A stretch of DNA of 32,301 nucleotides, taken from Acidobacteriota bacterium (GTDB lineage Bacteria > Acidobacteriota > Thermoanaerobaculia > UBA5066). The position numbers and the translations under genes are program-made. Every line of letters starts with the position of its first letter. Position 1 is the stretch's first letter. The notes under the pieces are model-generated. The model did not search any database, was not told the DNA's origin, and saw only the letters and a program-made list of their open reading frames with translations. Shown here one piece after another: positions 18,340 to 26,819 of the stretch. The stretch is taken from contig RHKY01000029.1 in the NCBI GenBank assembly GCA_008363385.1, positions 56,413-88,713 of the forward strand. Direction: 5' to 3'.

Positions 18340-19065
18340 GTGACGAACGAGACGACGGACGCGGCCGCGAGCCGGCTCGAAGAGGCCCTCGGTCACCGTT
18401 TCGCCGACCGGGCCCTCCTCCTCCGGGCGCTCACGCACGCCTCGTGGGCGAACGAGCATCCGGACCGGCCCCCGCACAACGAGACGATGGAGTTCCTCGG
18501 GGACGGCCTCCTCGGCTTCCTGGTCGGCGAGCTCCTGCTCGAGGCGTTCCCCGGCGCCCCGGAGGGAGTCCTGACGCGCCTGCGCGCGCAGCTCGTCTCG
18601 GCGCCCGCGTTCGCGCGCAAGGCCGCCGAGCTGGGTGTGGGCGAGGCGCTGCGGCTGTCGCCCGGCGAGGAGCGGGCGGGCGGCCGGAAGCGGCAGGGGC
18701 TCCTCTCCGACGCCTTCGAGGCCCTCGTGGCGGCGGTCTACCTCGACGCGGGCTTCCCGGCGGCGCGGGAGGTCGTCCGGCGCGTGCTGGGCGCGGAGGC
18801 CGCGGCTCTCCGGCCCGAGGGGGCGCTCGCGGACGACGCCAAGACCGCGCTGCAGCAGAGGCTGCAGGCGGCGGGGTGCCGGCTGCCGGCCTACCGCGTC
18901 GTCCGGCGGGAGGGGCCGTCCCACCGGCCCAGGTTCACCGTGGAGGTCTCCTGCGAGGGCGAGCCCCCCGCCTCGGGAGAGGGCACCTCGCGGAAGTCGG
19001 CCGAGCAGGAGGCGGCGCGGTCGCTCCTGGCTCGGCTCGAGGAGCGCGACGGGGAAGGGGCCTGA
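18340..19065 (+). CDS. rnc: Ribonuclease III
   Basis: The 241-aa protein has the RNase III signature NETMEFLGDG (E51, D55 among the Mg2+ ligands) and the second conserved helix SDAFEALVAAVYLDAG (D124, E127). A C-terminal double-stranded-RNA-binding domain (about 165-235) follows, with GTSRKSAEQEAARSLLARL. It cuts double-stranded RNA in rRNA and mRNA processing. The GTG at 18340 is 5 nt after the end of tRNA-Leu, and no Shine-Dalgarno fits between them. The coding frame and the family N-terminus support this start or one very near it. The stop lies 6 bp from the stop of the convergent dsbD-like gene, so the two transcripts probably overlap. Confidence 0.93.
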   Translation: MTNETTDAAASRLEEALGHRFADRALLLRALTHASWANEHPDRPPHNETMEFLGDGLLGFLVGELLLEAFPGAPEGVLTRLRAQLVSAPAFARKAAELGVGEALRLSPGEERAGGRKRQGLLSDAFEALVAAVYLDAGFPAAREVVRRVLGAEAAALRPEGALADDAKTALQQRLQAAGCRLPAYRVVRREGPSHRPRFTVEVSCEGEPPASGEGTSRKSAEQEAARSLLARLEERDGEGA

Positions 19066-19071
19066 CCGCCC

Positions 19072-20880
19072 TCAGCGCGTCAAGTCCGCCTTCAGGAGAA
19101 CCCAGCCCTCCAGGGCGGCGGCCACCCGCGGGTCGGTGAACGTCCGGCTGTCGAGCTCCTTGCACGGGATGCACCAGTCGGCGAAGAAGTCGATCATCAC
19201 CGGCTTCCCCTCCGCCCTCGCCCGCTCGACCGCCGCGTCGGAGTAGGGCTCGAAGGCGAGCGTGGCCTTCTCGCCGGACGGCCAGCCGACGTAGAGGCCG
19301 GCGGCGAGGAGGAGCCCCGCGAGCCCGAGCTTCAGGAACCGGAACCAGGCCAGCCCCGCGCCGCTCTTCTCCAGGACGGCGAACCAGACCGCCCCGACGA
19401 GGAGCGGGGCCGAGAGCGCGAAGCCGAAGAGGGAGGGCGGCAGGAGCGGCCTCAGGAACCAGACCGCGAGCGAGACGAGGACGAACCCGAAGAGCTTCCT
19501 CACGGCCACCATCCACTCGCCCGACCGGGGCATCCGCGAAAGGCTCGAGGAGGCGGTCCCCAGGGCCAGGTACGGGACGCCGAGGCCCATGGCGAGCGTG
19601 AAGAAGAGGCCGAACCCGAGGAGGAGCGAGCCCTCCTGCGCGACGTACGTCAGGAGCGACAGGACGAACGGGCCGATGCACGGCGCGGCGACGAAGCCGA
19701 CGAAGAGCCCCATCGTGAACGCCCCGAGGACGCCCCCCTTGGAGCCCGTCCGGTCGGTGATGAAGTGGGGGGCCTGGATCTCGAACAGGCCGAACATCGA
19801 GAGCGACAGGGCCAGGACGACGAGGGCGATCGCGACGAGGACAACCGGCTTCTGGAGCCACGCGCCGAAGAGCGACCCCGTCAGCGCGGCGAAGACGCCG
19901 AGCGCCGAGTACGTCACGCTCATCCCGAGGACGTACGAGAGGGCCAGCCCGAAGGCCCTTCCCCCCTTTCCCGCGGCCTGCCGGCCGAAGAAGCCGACCG
20001 TGATCGGGATCAGCGGGTAGACGCAGGGCGTCAGGTTCAGGGCGAGGCCCGACAGGAAGACGAGGAGGAGGACCAGGGGGAGGGACTTGCCGGCGAAGCC
20101 GTCGGCCCCCCCGGCGGCCGTCCCCGACAGGTGCGAGAGGAAGCTCTCGGGCGGCTCGAAGCCCAGGACGCGCTTCCCCGTCTCCTTGCCGGTGGCGTCG
20201 AGGAAGACGATCGTCGGCACGCCCTGGACGCCCCACCGCGCCCTCAGGGCGGCGGTGGAGCTGGAGGTGACCGCGGTCTGCGACGCGGCGGGGGCGGGTT
20301 CGCCCGCCGCCGGCGCCGGAGCGGCGGCGCTCGGGGTGAAGAGGGCGGCGTTGGCGGGGACGGCCTCGGTCCCCGCGGGGGTGAGCGGCAGGACGAGGCT
20401 CGCGGTCACCTGCGCGGGGGCCAGGCACTGCGTGTCGCTGCACGGCTGGAAGTCGAGCGTGACGGCGAGGGTCCGCGGCCCGGGCGACGCCCCGGCTTCC
20501 ACGGTGCCCTCGACGAGGAACACGGTCCTCCCCTCGTAGACGACGACGGGCTTCTCGGAGAAGGCGAACCTCCGCTCCACGTCGGGCGGGTAGGAGACCG
20601 CGCCGAAGGAGACGCCGGGGGCCGGCGCCAGCGTCACCTCGGTCGGGATCAGGTAGTCCTCGCGCGGGGTGTGGCTGTTGACGTGCCACCCCTCGTGGAC
20701 CTCGGCGACGACCGCCAGGCGGAAGCCCTTTCCGGCCACGAGGCGGTCCGCGTCGGCGGCGACCGAGAGAGAGACGACGGAGGCGGGGTCCGCGGGCGCG
20801 GCCGCGGCGGCGCCGCGGGAGGCCACGGCGAGGAGGAGGCCCGCGAAGAAGACGGGGAGCCGGAGGGCGGTCCGGGTCAC
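19072..20880 (-). CDS. DsbD-like thiol:disulfide interchange protein with permuted thioredoxin domain
   Basis: The 602-aa protein moves reducing power across the inner membrane to periplasmic thiols. Order: signal segment (1-27); DsbD-alpha-like domain with C147 and C152 (QPCSDTQCLAP); an Ala/Pro linker; a segment at about 205-251 (RWGVQGVPTIVFLD, then RVLGFEPPESFLSHL); a CcdA-like eight-helix membrane domain about 265-535 with C286 (LTPCVYPL) and C401 (AAPCIGPF); and a C-terminal segment at about 545-602 with WCIPC (569-573), ending KADLTR. In usual DsbD the 205-251 segment, with the cis-Pro GVPT, directly follows KADLTR-like residues. The thioredoxin fold is therefore split and reordered around the membrane domain; both parts should lie in the periplasm. 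GTG 20880 overlaps the upstream gene by 4 nt. Confidence 0.88.
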   Translation of the reverse strand: MTRTALRLPVFFAGLLLAVASRGAAAAAPADPASVVSLSVAADADRLVAGKGFRLAVVAEVHEGWHVNSHTPREDYLIPTEVTLAPAPGVSFGAVSYPPDVERRFAFSEKPVVVYEGRTVFLVEGTVEAGASPGPRTLAVTLDFQPCSDTQCLAPAQVTASLVLPLTPAGTEAVPANAALFTPSAAAPAPAAGEPAPAASQTAVTSSSTAALRARWGVQGVPTIVFLDATGKETGKRVLGFEPPESFLSHLSGTAAGGADGFAGKSLPLVLLLVFLSGLALNLTPCVYPLIPITVGFFGRQAAGKGGRAFGLALSYVLGMSVTYSALGVFAALTGSLFGAWLQKPVVLVAIALVVLALSLSMFGLFEIQAPHFITDRTGSKGGVLGAFTMGLFVGFVAAPCIGPFVLSLLTYVAQEGSLLLGFGLFFTLAMGLGVPYLALGTASSSLSRMPRSGEWMVAVRKLFGFVLVSLAVWFLRPLLPPSLFGFALSAPLLVGAVWFAVLEKSGAGLAWFRFLKLGLAGLLLAAGLYVGWPSGEKATLAFEPYSDAAVERARAEGKPVMIDFFADWCIPCKELDSRTFTDPRVAAALEGWVLLKADLTR

Positions 20881-21776
20881 TTCCGGGTCCCCGCGGAGGG
20901 AGTGCCGCCGAGCGCCTCGATCAGGGCGTCGACCTGCTCCAGGTTGATCGAGTAGGGGTGCTGCCTCTTGAAGTCGCGGAGCTTGTTCAGCGCCGCGTCC
21001 CGGCGGCCGCGGGCGATCTCCACGTCGACGAGCGACAGCTCGACCTTCTCCAGGAGCAGCTTGTCCTGCGTCGACCGCTGCAGGGACAGGAGGAGCTTCT
21101 CGGCCTCGTCGATCCGGCGGGCCTCGAGAGCCAGGTTGGCGAGGTAGGCCGTCGCCTCCTCCCGCATCCCGGGCGTGGCGCGCGGGTCGGCGACGACCCT
21201 CCGGAAACGGGGCTCGGAGAGGGCGCCGCCCTGCCGGCCGAACGTCTCCTTGGCCACGTCGAAGACGAGCTCCAGGTTCCCGGGGTCCTTCTTCTCGTCC
21301 GCGAGCTTCTTCTGGTACGCCGCCCACGACTTCTCGGTCTCGAGGAAGGTCCGGAACCACCCGTCCTGCGAGTTGGCGCCGCCCTGGAAGCCGCAGACGA
21401 GGAGGTCCGTCGTCAGGATCAGCCACGCCGGGGCGCCGGGGACCTGGAAGCGCTCCGCCAGCCGTTTCCCCTCTTCGGACGAGTACCGGACGCGGACGGG
21501 GACCTTGTCCTTGACGAAGGTCTCGAAGGACTTCGCGGGGAGGACGAGGGCCTCCATCCGGTCGCACTGGCCGCACGGCTCGTCCATCATCGCGAGGAAG
21601 ACCCTCTTGCCCGTCCGCTTCGCCTCGGCGAGCCCCTCGTCCAGCGTCGGCTTCCAGAACGCCGGGGACATCGGGTCGACCTCGCCGGCCGGGGCGGGCG
21701 CCGGGAGCGCGAGAGCCGGCGCCGGGAGCGCGCCGAGGAGAAGGGCAGCGAGGGTGGCGGAGAACGGGTTCTTCAT
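20877..21776 (-). CDS. Secreted thioredoxin-like protein (CGQC) with helical C-terminal tail
   Basis: The 299-aa product starts at ATG 21776 behind AAAGGA. A signal peptide covers about 1-24 (LLLGALPAPALA). A thioredoxin-like domain follows, with the redox pair C68-C71 (DEPCGQCDRM) and the cis-Pro region VPGAPAWLIL. The second half (about 165-299) is rich in helical, TPR-like segments (ARRIDEAEKLLLSLQRS; RGRRDAALNKLRDFKRQHP). The protein should act in the periplasm. Its stop overlaps the start of the DsbD-like gene, so the two form a translationally coupled pair. A likely role is as the oxidised or reduced partner of that transporter; this is inferred from position. The longer open frame upstream lacks a better start. 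Confidence 0.82.
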   Translation of the reverse strand: MKNPFSATLAALLLGALPAPALALPAPAPAGEVDPMSPAFWKPTLDEGLAEAKRTGKRVFLAMMDEPCGQCDRMEALVLPAKSFETFVKDKVPVRVRYSSEEGKRLAERFQVPGAPAWLILTTDLLVCGFQGGANSQDGWFRTFLETEKSWAAYQKKLADEKKDPGNLELVFDVAKETFGRQGGALSEPRFRRVVADPRATPGMREEATAYLANLALEARRIDEAEKLLLSLQRSTQDKLLLEKVELSLVDVEIARGRRDAALNKLRDFKRQHPYSINLEQVDALIEALGGTPSAGTRK

Positions 21777-21816
21777 GGGGTCCTTTCGGAGGGCCGGGCG
21801 GAGGGCCCGGAGGTCG

Positions 21817-21845
21817 TTGACTATTCTAGGCGGCGCGCTTATAAC
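21817..21845 (+). promoter_or_regulatory. Sigma-70-type promoter for tRNA-Phe
   Basis: TTGACT (21817-21822) and TATAAC (21840-21845) are separated by exactly 17 bp. This is the most canonical plus-strand promoter in the window. Transcription would start near 21852, about 95 nt before tRNA-Phe, and could run on into def. On the minus strand, TAGAAT at 21828-21823 may be the -10 of the divergent thioredoxin-like gene, so the two promoters may overlap. Confidence 0.7.
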
Positions 21846-21946
21846 CCGCTGGCGCGCTTCGGGTCCGCCCGCAAGTCGCGTGCCGGCCCCGCGGTCGCGC
21901 CGGCACGGCGGGCGCGCCGGGAGCCGGGTCGCCGGGAAGTCCGTTC

Positions 21947-22022
21947 GCCCAGGTAGCTCAGATGGTAGAGCACGCGCCTGAAAAGCGCGGTGTCGGCGGT
22001 TCAATTCCGCCCCTGGGCACCA
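21947..22022 (+). tRNA. tRNA-Phe (GAA)
   Basis: Acceptor arms GCCCAGG (21947-21953) and CCTGGGC (22012-22018) pair. The D-arm reads TAGCTCAGATGGTAGAGC, and the T-arm contains GGTTCAATTCC. The anticodon loop CTGAAAA places GAA at 21980-21982. CCA is encoded at 22020-22022. The 130 bp between this gene and def hold nothing else that I recognise. Confidence 0.96.
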
Positions 22023-22152
22023 CTCCCGCCCCTTGCACCCGGGTCCGGTGCCGTGGCCTCATCCGCCCGGAGCCCCCGCGTCGGATCGAGCCAGGAGGGA
22101 GCCGGCCGGCCCCATTCCCGGCGGCCCGAGAGGTTCCAGAGGAGGTCGAGTC

Positions 22153-22659
22153 GTGGCGATCCTGAAAGTTGCGAAGCTCGGGTCCCCGGTCCTCCGGGGG
22201 CGCGCCTCCGAGATCGAGACGGTCGACCTGAAGCGCGGACGGCTGAAGGGGTTCTTCGAGGACCTCATGGACACGATGGTCGAGTACAACGGCACGGGGC
22301 TGGCGGCGCCCCAGGTCAACACGCCGCTGCGGGTCGTCCTGTACGAGGTCCAGCCCGGGCGGAAGGGGGACATCGAGGTCCCGCCGACGATCCTCGTGAA
22401 CCCCGCGTTCGAGGTCCTCGACCCGGCGGAGCAGGAGGACTTCGAGGCGTGCCTTTCGGTCCCGTTCCTCTCGGCCAAGGTGCCGCGCCCGCGGAAGATC
22501 CGGGTCCGCGCCCTGGACCCCGTCGGCAAGCCCGTCGAGTTCGTCGCCGAGGACTTCCACGCGCGGGTCGTCCTGCACGAGAGCGACCACCTGGACGGCG
22601 TCGTCTACCTCGACCGCGTGAGGGACCGGGCCTCGATCCGGTACACCGTCGACTTCTGA
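22153..22659 (+). CDS. def: Peptide deformylase
   Basis: The 168-aa enzyme removes the formyl group from the N-terminal Met of new proteins. Motif 1 is GTGLAAPQ (47-54). Motif 2 is EACLS with metal ligand C100; the usual form is EGCLS, so Gly is replaced by Ala. Motif 3 is HESDHLDG with H142, catalytic E143 and H146. All catalytic and metal residues are kept. The start is GTG 22153 with AGAGGAGGT just upstream; the frame remains open back to 22033, but that extension is Pro/Arg-rich and unlike the family. It lies downstream of tRNA-Phe, not beside fmt as is common. Confidence 0.93.
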   Translation: MAILKVAKLGSPVLRGRASEIETVDLKRGRLKGFFEDLMDTMVEYNGTGLAAPQVNTPLRVVLYEVQPGRKGDIEVPPTILVNPAFEVLDPAEQEDFEACLSVPFLSAKVPRPRKIRVRALDPVGKPVEFVAEDFHARVVLHESDHLDGVVYLDRVRDRASIRYTVDF

Positions 22660-22674
22660 CGGCCGGACCCTCCG

Positions 22675-22917
22675 ATGGACCCGGTGGACCCGGTACCGCC
22701 CCCGGACAAGCGGGCGCTGATGCTCCTGAAGTACAAGCCCGTCTGCCTCTGCAACACGATCCGGTACCCGAGCGTCCAGGCCGCCATCGAGGCGGGGGCG
22801 AGCAGCGTGGAGGCCGTCGGGCGGGCGACGGGGTGCACGACCGGGGACTGCCACGGCGAGCGCTGCCGCCCCGTCATCGAGCAGATGCTGGCCGCGTGGG
22901 CGGCGCGCCGGCGCTGA
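22675..22917 (+). CDS. Small BFD-like [2Fe-2S] protein
   Basis: The 80-aa protein has CLC at 24-26 and a second cysteine group C54, C59, C64 ([17 protein letters not shown]). This spacing (CxC, then about 27 residues, then Tx-C-x4-C) resembles the [2Fe-2S]-binding domain of bacterioferritin-associated ferredoxin and of NirB/NasB. The extra cysteine (five in all) leaves the exact ligands open. ATG 22675 lies 15 nt after the def stop, so the two are probably co-transcribed. The next gene downstream is nuoB. A role in iron handling or as an electron carrier is possible; nothing in the sequence decides. Confidence 0.75.
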   Translation: MDPVDPVPPPDKRALMLLKYKPVCLCNTIRYPSVQAAIEAGASSVEAVGRATGCTTGDCHGERCRPVIEQMLAAWAARRR

Positions 22918-22943
22918 GGGCCCCGCGCGGCCGTCCGGACCGC

Positions 22944-22949
22944 TAGAAT
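22944..22949 (+). promoter_or_regulatory. Possible -10 element of the nuo cluster
   Basis: TAGAAT lies 44 nt before the nuoB ATG in a GC-rich gap. No recognisable -35 is found 16-18 bp upstream. The same TAGAAT-type hexamer precedes gdhA and the thioredoxin-like gene, which favours a real -10 in this genome. Confidence 0.35.
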
Positions 22950-22993
22950 CCGGCTCGGCCGGGCCGCCTCGGGCCCGAGCGGGGGACCTCACG

Positions 22994-23697
<704 letters not shown>

Positions 23698-23701
<4 letters not shown>

Positions 23702-25428
23702 GCGCCGTCGCCACCCCCGTCGGCGTCTCCTTCGCGCCGCTCGTCGAGCGGAAGTTCGGCGACCGCGCCGTCCCCGAGGGGCGGCCGGCCCACGACGTCC
23801 CGACGCTCGCGGTCGCGCCGGAGGCGCTGCACGACCTGGCCGTGTTCCTCCGGGACGACCCGTCGACGCGGTTCGACCTGTTCGTGGACCTCGCCGCGAT
23901 CGACCGCCAGAAGCTGACCGGGGACCTCGCCCCGCGGGACGGGCGGCGGTTCCAGGCCAGCTACCTCCTCTACTCCACGTCGCGCAACGAGCACCTCCGC
24001 GTGAAGGCCACGGTCCCGGAGTCCGACCCGACGCTGCCGACGCTGACGGACGTCTGGCCGGCGGCGAACTGGTTCGAGCGCGAGGCCTGGGACCTGATGG
24101 GCCTCTCCTTCCGCGGCCACCCGTCGCTGAAGCGGCTCCTGACGCACGGCGGGTTCGTGGGGCACGCCCTGAGGAAGGACTACGAGGCGGGGCAGAGGTG
24201 GCTCTGCACCGAGGAGGACATCCTCCAGACGGACCTCGCGGCCAAGACCGACGTCCCCGAGGACGTCTTCGAGACGGTGACGCTCAACTTCGGCCCGTCG
24301 CACCCGACGACGCACGGCACGCTCCGCGTCGTCTTCCGGGTCGACGGCGAGACCATCGTCGCGGCGGAGGGGGAGTGCGGCTACCTCCACCGCTGCTTCG
24401 AGAAGATGTCCGAGACGCACACGTGGCAGCAGGTGATCCCCTACACGGACCGGCTGAACTACTGCTCGCCGATGATCAACGGCAACGGCTACGCCCGGGC
24501 CGTCGAGCGGATGCTCGGAGTCGAGGTCCCGCCGCGCGCCCGGGCCGTCCGCGTGGTCCTCTCCGAGTTCAGCCGGATCATGGACCACCTGGTCTGCATC
24601 GGGACGAACCTCGTCGACCTCGGCGCCCTGACGAACTTCTGGTACGCCTACCAGCCGCGGGAGGAGATCTACTCGCTCCTGGAGGCCTGCTGCGGCGCCC
24701 GCCTGACCTCGTCGTACGCGCGGATCGGTGGCCTCTCGCAGGACGTCCCGGAGAACTTCGTGGAGTGGTCGCGTTCGCTGATCCCGAAGATCCGGGTGCA
24801 GATCGACGACGTGAACGGCCTCATCACGAAGAACCGGATCGCCGTCAAGCGGATGCGCACCGGACGGGTCTCGAAGGCCGACGCGATCGCGTGGGGCTTC
24901 ACGGGGCCCGCCCTGAGGGCCTCGGGCGTCGGGTACGACGTCCGCAAGGACGCGCCGTACGACGGGTACGACGAGGTCGACTTCGACGTCCCGGTGATGG
25001 AGGACGGGGACAACTACGCCCGCTACCTCGTCCGGATGGAGGAGATGCGGCAGTCGCTCCGGATCATCGAGCAGGTCCTCGCGAAGCTCCCCTCCGGCCC
25101 GATCGTGACGGACGACTACCGCGTGGCCCTGCCGCCGAAGGCGATGGTCTACAACGAGATGGAGGGGCTGATCTACCACTTCAAGAACGTCTTCGAGGGG
25201 ATCCAGGTGCCCGCCGGCGAGTCCTACTCGTTCATCGAGGGGGCCAACGGCGAGCTCGGGTTCCACCTCGTGTCCGACGGGAGCGGGTTCCCGTACCGGG
25301 TCAAGGTGCGGCCCCCCTGCTTCCCGCTGTTCGCGGCGTACGAGCGGATCGTCGTCGGCGAGATGATCTCCGACGCCGTCGCCACGCTCGGGACGCTGAA
25401 CGTCATCGCCGGCGAGCTGGACCGGTAG
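23698..25428 (+). CDS. nuoCD: NADH-quinone oxidoreductase subunit C/D fusion
   Basis: The 576-aa protein fuses NuoC (about 1-180, with [24 protein letters not shown]) to NuoD (about 195-576, with [29 protein letters not shown] and IPYTDRLNY). The NuoD part is the [NiFe]-hydrogenase-derived 49-kDa subunit that lines the quinone chamber. It ends VIAGELDR, the normal NuoD terminus. The start is GTG 23698, with AAGGAGGG upstream inside nuoB; the open frame further upstream lies wholly within nuoB. NuoC and NuoD are separate in most phyla and fused in, among others, Enterobacteria and several environmental phyla. Confidence 0.95.
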
Positions 25429-25447
25429 GGACGGAAGGGGAGTCGCG

Positions 25448-26131
25448 ATGCCCGCTCGTGTCGTCACGCTGAAGGCCCCCGAGGAGACCTGGAAGGAGCG
25501 GATCTACCTCGTCGAGATCGGCAAGGGGATGGTCCGGACGATCCGGCACTTCCTCCGCAACCTCACGAGCCGGCTGAAGACGCTCCCGACGATCCAGTAC
25601 CCCGAGATGCGCCGGGACTACTCGAGCCGGTTCCGGGGCCGGCACATCCTGAAGGAGCGGCCGGACGGCACGCTCCGGTGCGTCGCCTGCTACATGTGCC
25701 AGACGGCCTGCCCGGCCGACTGCATCCGGATCGAGGCGGGGGAGCACCCGGTCCTCGCCTACGAGAAGTACCCCGTCGAGTTCGAGATCGACATGCTCCG
25801 GTGCGTCATGTGCGGCTTCTGCGTGGACGCCTGCCCGAAGGACGCCATCTGGATGACGCGGGACTACGAGCTGTCGTTCCTCTCCCGCGCGGACGCCATC
25901 TACGGGATCGAGAAGCTCCGCGAGAAGCCGGAGGACACGGCGCCCGGCGGGCCGGGCTACGGGTACCGGCCGTACTACGGCGAGAGCCCGGCGAAGAAGG
26001 CCGGGGAGTTCATGCCCTCCGGGCTGGCGATCCTCCCGGCCCTCGACCTGCGGCAGAAGGCGATCAACCGGATGCCGCCCCCGCCGGCGCCGCCGCCGAA
26101 GCCGGCGGCGGCGGCAAAACCCGCGGCATGA
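25448..26131 (+). CDS. nuoI: NADH-quinone oxidoreductase subunit I (8Fe ferredoxin)
   Basis: The 227-aa subunit holds the two [4Fe-4S] clusters N6a and N6b that pass electrons to NuoB. Ligand sets are C78-C81-C84 with C88 (CVACYMCQTACP) and C119-C122-C125 with C129 (CVMCGFCVDACP). The C-terminal 20 residues are Pro/Ala/Lys-rich low-complexity sequence. ATG 25448 lies 19 nt after nuoCD with AAGGGGAG upstream. The cluster ends here: the stop is directly followed by the hairpin repeat, and no nuoH, J-N, A or E-G genes are in the window. Confidence 0.95.
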   Translation: MPARVVTLKAPEETWKERIYLVEIGKGMVRTIRHFLRNLTSRLKTLPTIQYPEMRRDYSSRFRGRHILKERPDGTLRCVACYMCQTACPADCIRIEAGEHPVLAYEKYPVEFEIDMLRCVMCGFCVDACPKDAIWMTRDYELSFLSRADAIYGIEKLREKPEDTAPGGPGYGYRPYYGESPAKKAGEFMPSGLAILPALDLRQKAINRMPPPPAPPPKPAAAAKPAA

Positions 26132-26350
26132 GCTGACATGTTCTCGGGGAACCCGGGCCCTGCCGGGTTCCCCGAACCCCTCCGCGCAGGAGAGGCGGGC
26201 CCGCTTTCGCGGGCCTGCTGAGTTTCGGGGGAACCCGGGTCCGGGTTCCCCCGCGCCTGCTGCGCAGGCTCCCCCTCCGCGACCCGGAGATCGCCCGAGG
26301 TCCGGTCAGACCTTCCGGTGGCGGGACCCAGCCGGGTCCGGCGGGCCCGG
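26132..26350. repeat. Multi-hairpin intergenic repeat, locus 3
   Basis: Hairpins in order: 26144-26156/26163-26175 (same 13-bp stem as locus 2); the TTTC-loop hairpin 26195-26204/26209-26218; a 12-bp stem 26227-26238/26241-26252 (GGGGGAACCCGG and complement); a GCCTGC/GCAGGC hairpin 26255-26269; and a last GC-rich inverted repeat 26332-26350. Positions 26132-26190 equal 15092-15150 base for base. The element begins at the nuoI stop codon and ends just before the 3' end of a convergent gene, so it may work as a two-way terminator. It accounts for the whole gap. Confidence 0.87.
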
Positions 26351-26355
26351 GTTCG

Positions 26356-26751
26356 TCACCAGACGAGGCGGGCGCCGAGGCGGAGCTGGTAGGGCCGGCC
26401 GAAGGCGTCGACCGGCTGGTAGTCGCCCTGCGGGCGCCCCTGCGCGTCGGACGGCTGGATGCGCGGGTCGGGAGCGAGCAGCCGGAGGACGACGTCGTTC
26501 ACCTCGACGGCGGGGAGGAGCTTCGGCTTCCCGGACTCTGCCGGCCGCCCCAGGGTGAAGAGCGAGTCGGGGTCCCCGGGGAGGCGGAGCAGGCGCTCGT
26601 GGGACACGATCCCGCCCAGCTCCGGGCCGGCCAGGGGGCTCTCGAGGAACGGGAAGAGCCGGAAGCCCGGCGTCACGTCCCCGGAGTCGGCCGCGAGGGC
26701 CGGGAGGGAGAAAACCAAGGCCCCCGCGAGGACGAGGGCGGCAGACCGCAC
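26356..26751 (-). CDS. Small secreted protein with outer-membrane-type C-terminus
   Basis: I do not recognise this 131-aa product. The start is probably GTG 26751; the Shine-Dalgarno is weak. A signal peptide covers about 1-21 (AALVLAGALVFSLPALAA). The last residues, YQLRLGARLVW, alternate hydrophobic positions and end in an aromatic residue, as in the final strand of outer-membrane beta-barrels such as TonB receptors. The middle (about 45-115) is polar and Pro-rich and far too short for a barrel. It may be a remnant of a larger receptor after internal deletion, or a small periplasmic protein with a chance resemblance. It lies 68 bp after the second short-chain dehydrogenase. Confidence 0.5.
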   Translation of the reverse strand: MRSAALVLAGALVFSLPALAADSGDVTPGFRLFPFLESPLAGPELGGIVSHERLLRLPGDPDSLFTLGRPAESGKPKLLPAVEVNDVVLRLLAPDPRIQPSDAQGRPQGDYQPVDAFGRPYQLRLGARLVW

Positions 26752-26819
26752 CGGCGGAGTATCGGCGAGGCCGCCGGGAACGGCAAGAGAAAACGGGGAG
26801 AAAGCTGATCGACGACTCG

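Noticed and set aside
19060-19090. A frameshift that cuts off a normal DsbD C-terminus
   Set aside because: The bases beyond the stop are the antisense of rnc in all frames, and the missing half-domain is found intact earlier in the same protein.
19072-21576. DsbD-like protein as an 834-aa product starting further upstream
   Set aside because: The extra N-terminal part lies inside the thioredoxin-like gene in another frame and has shadow composition. GTG 20880 gives a proper signal peptide and a coupled start.
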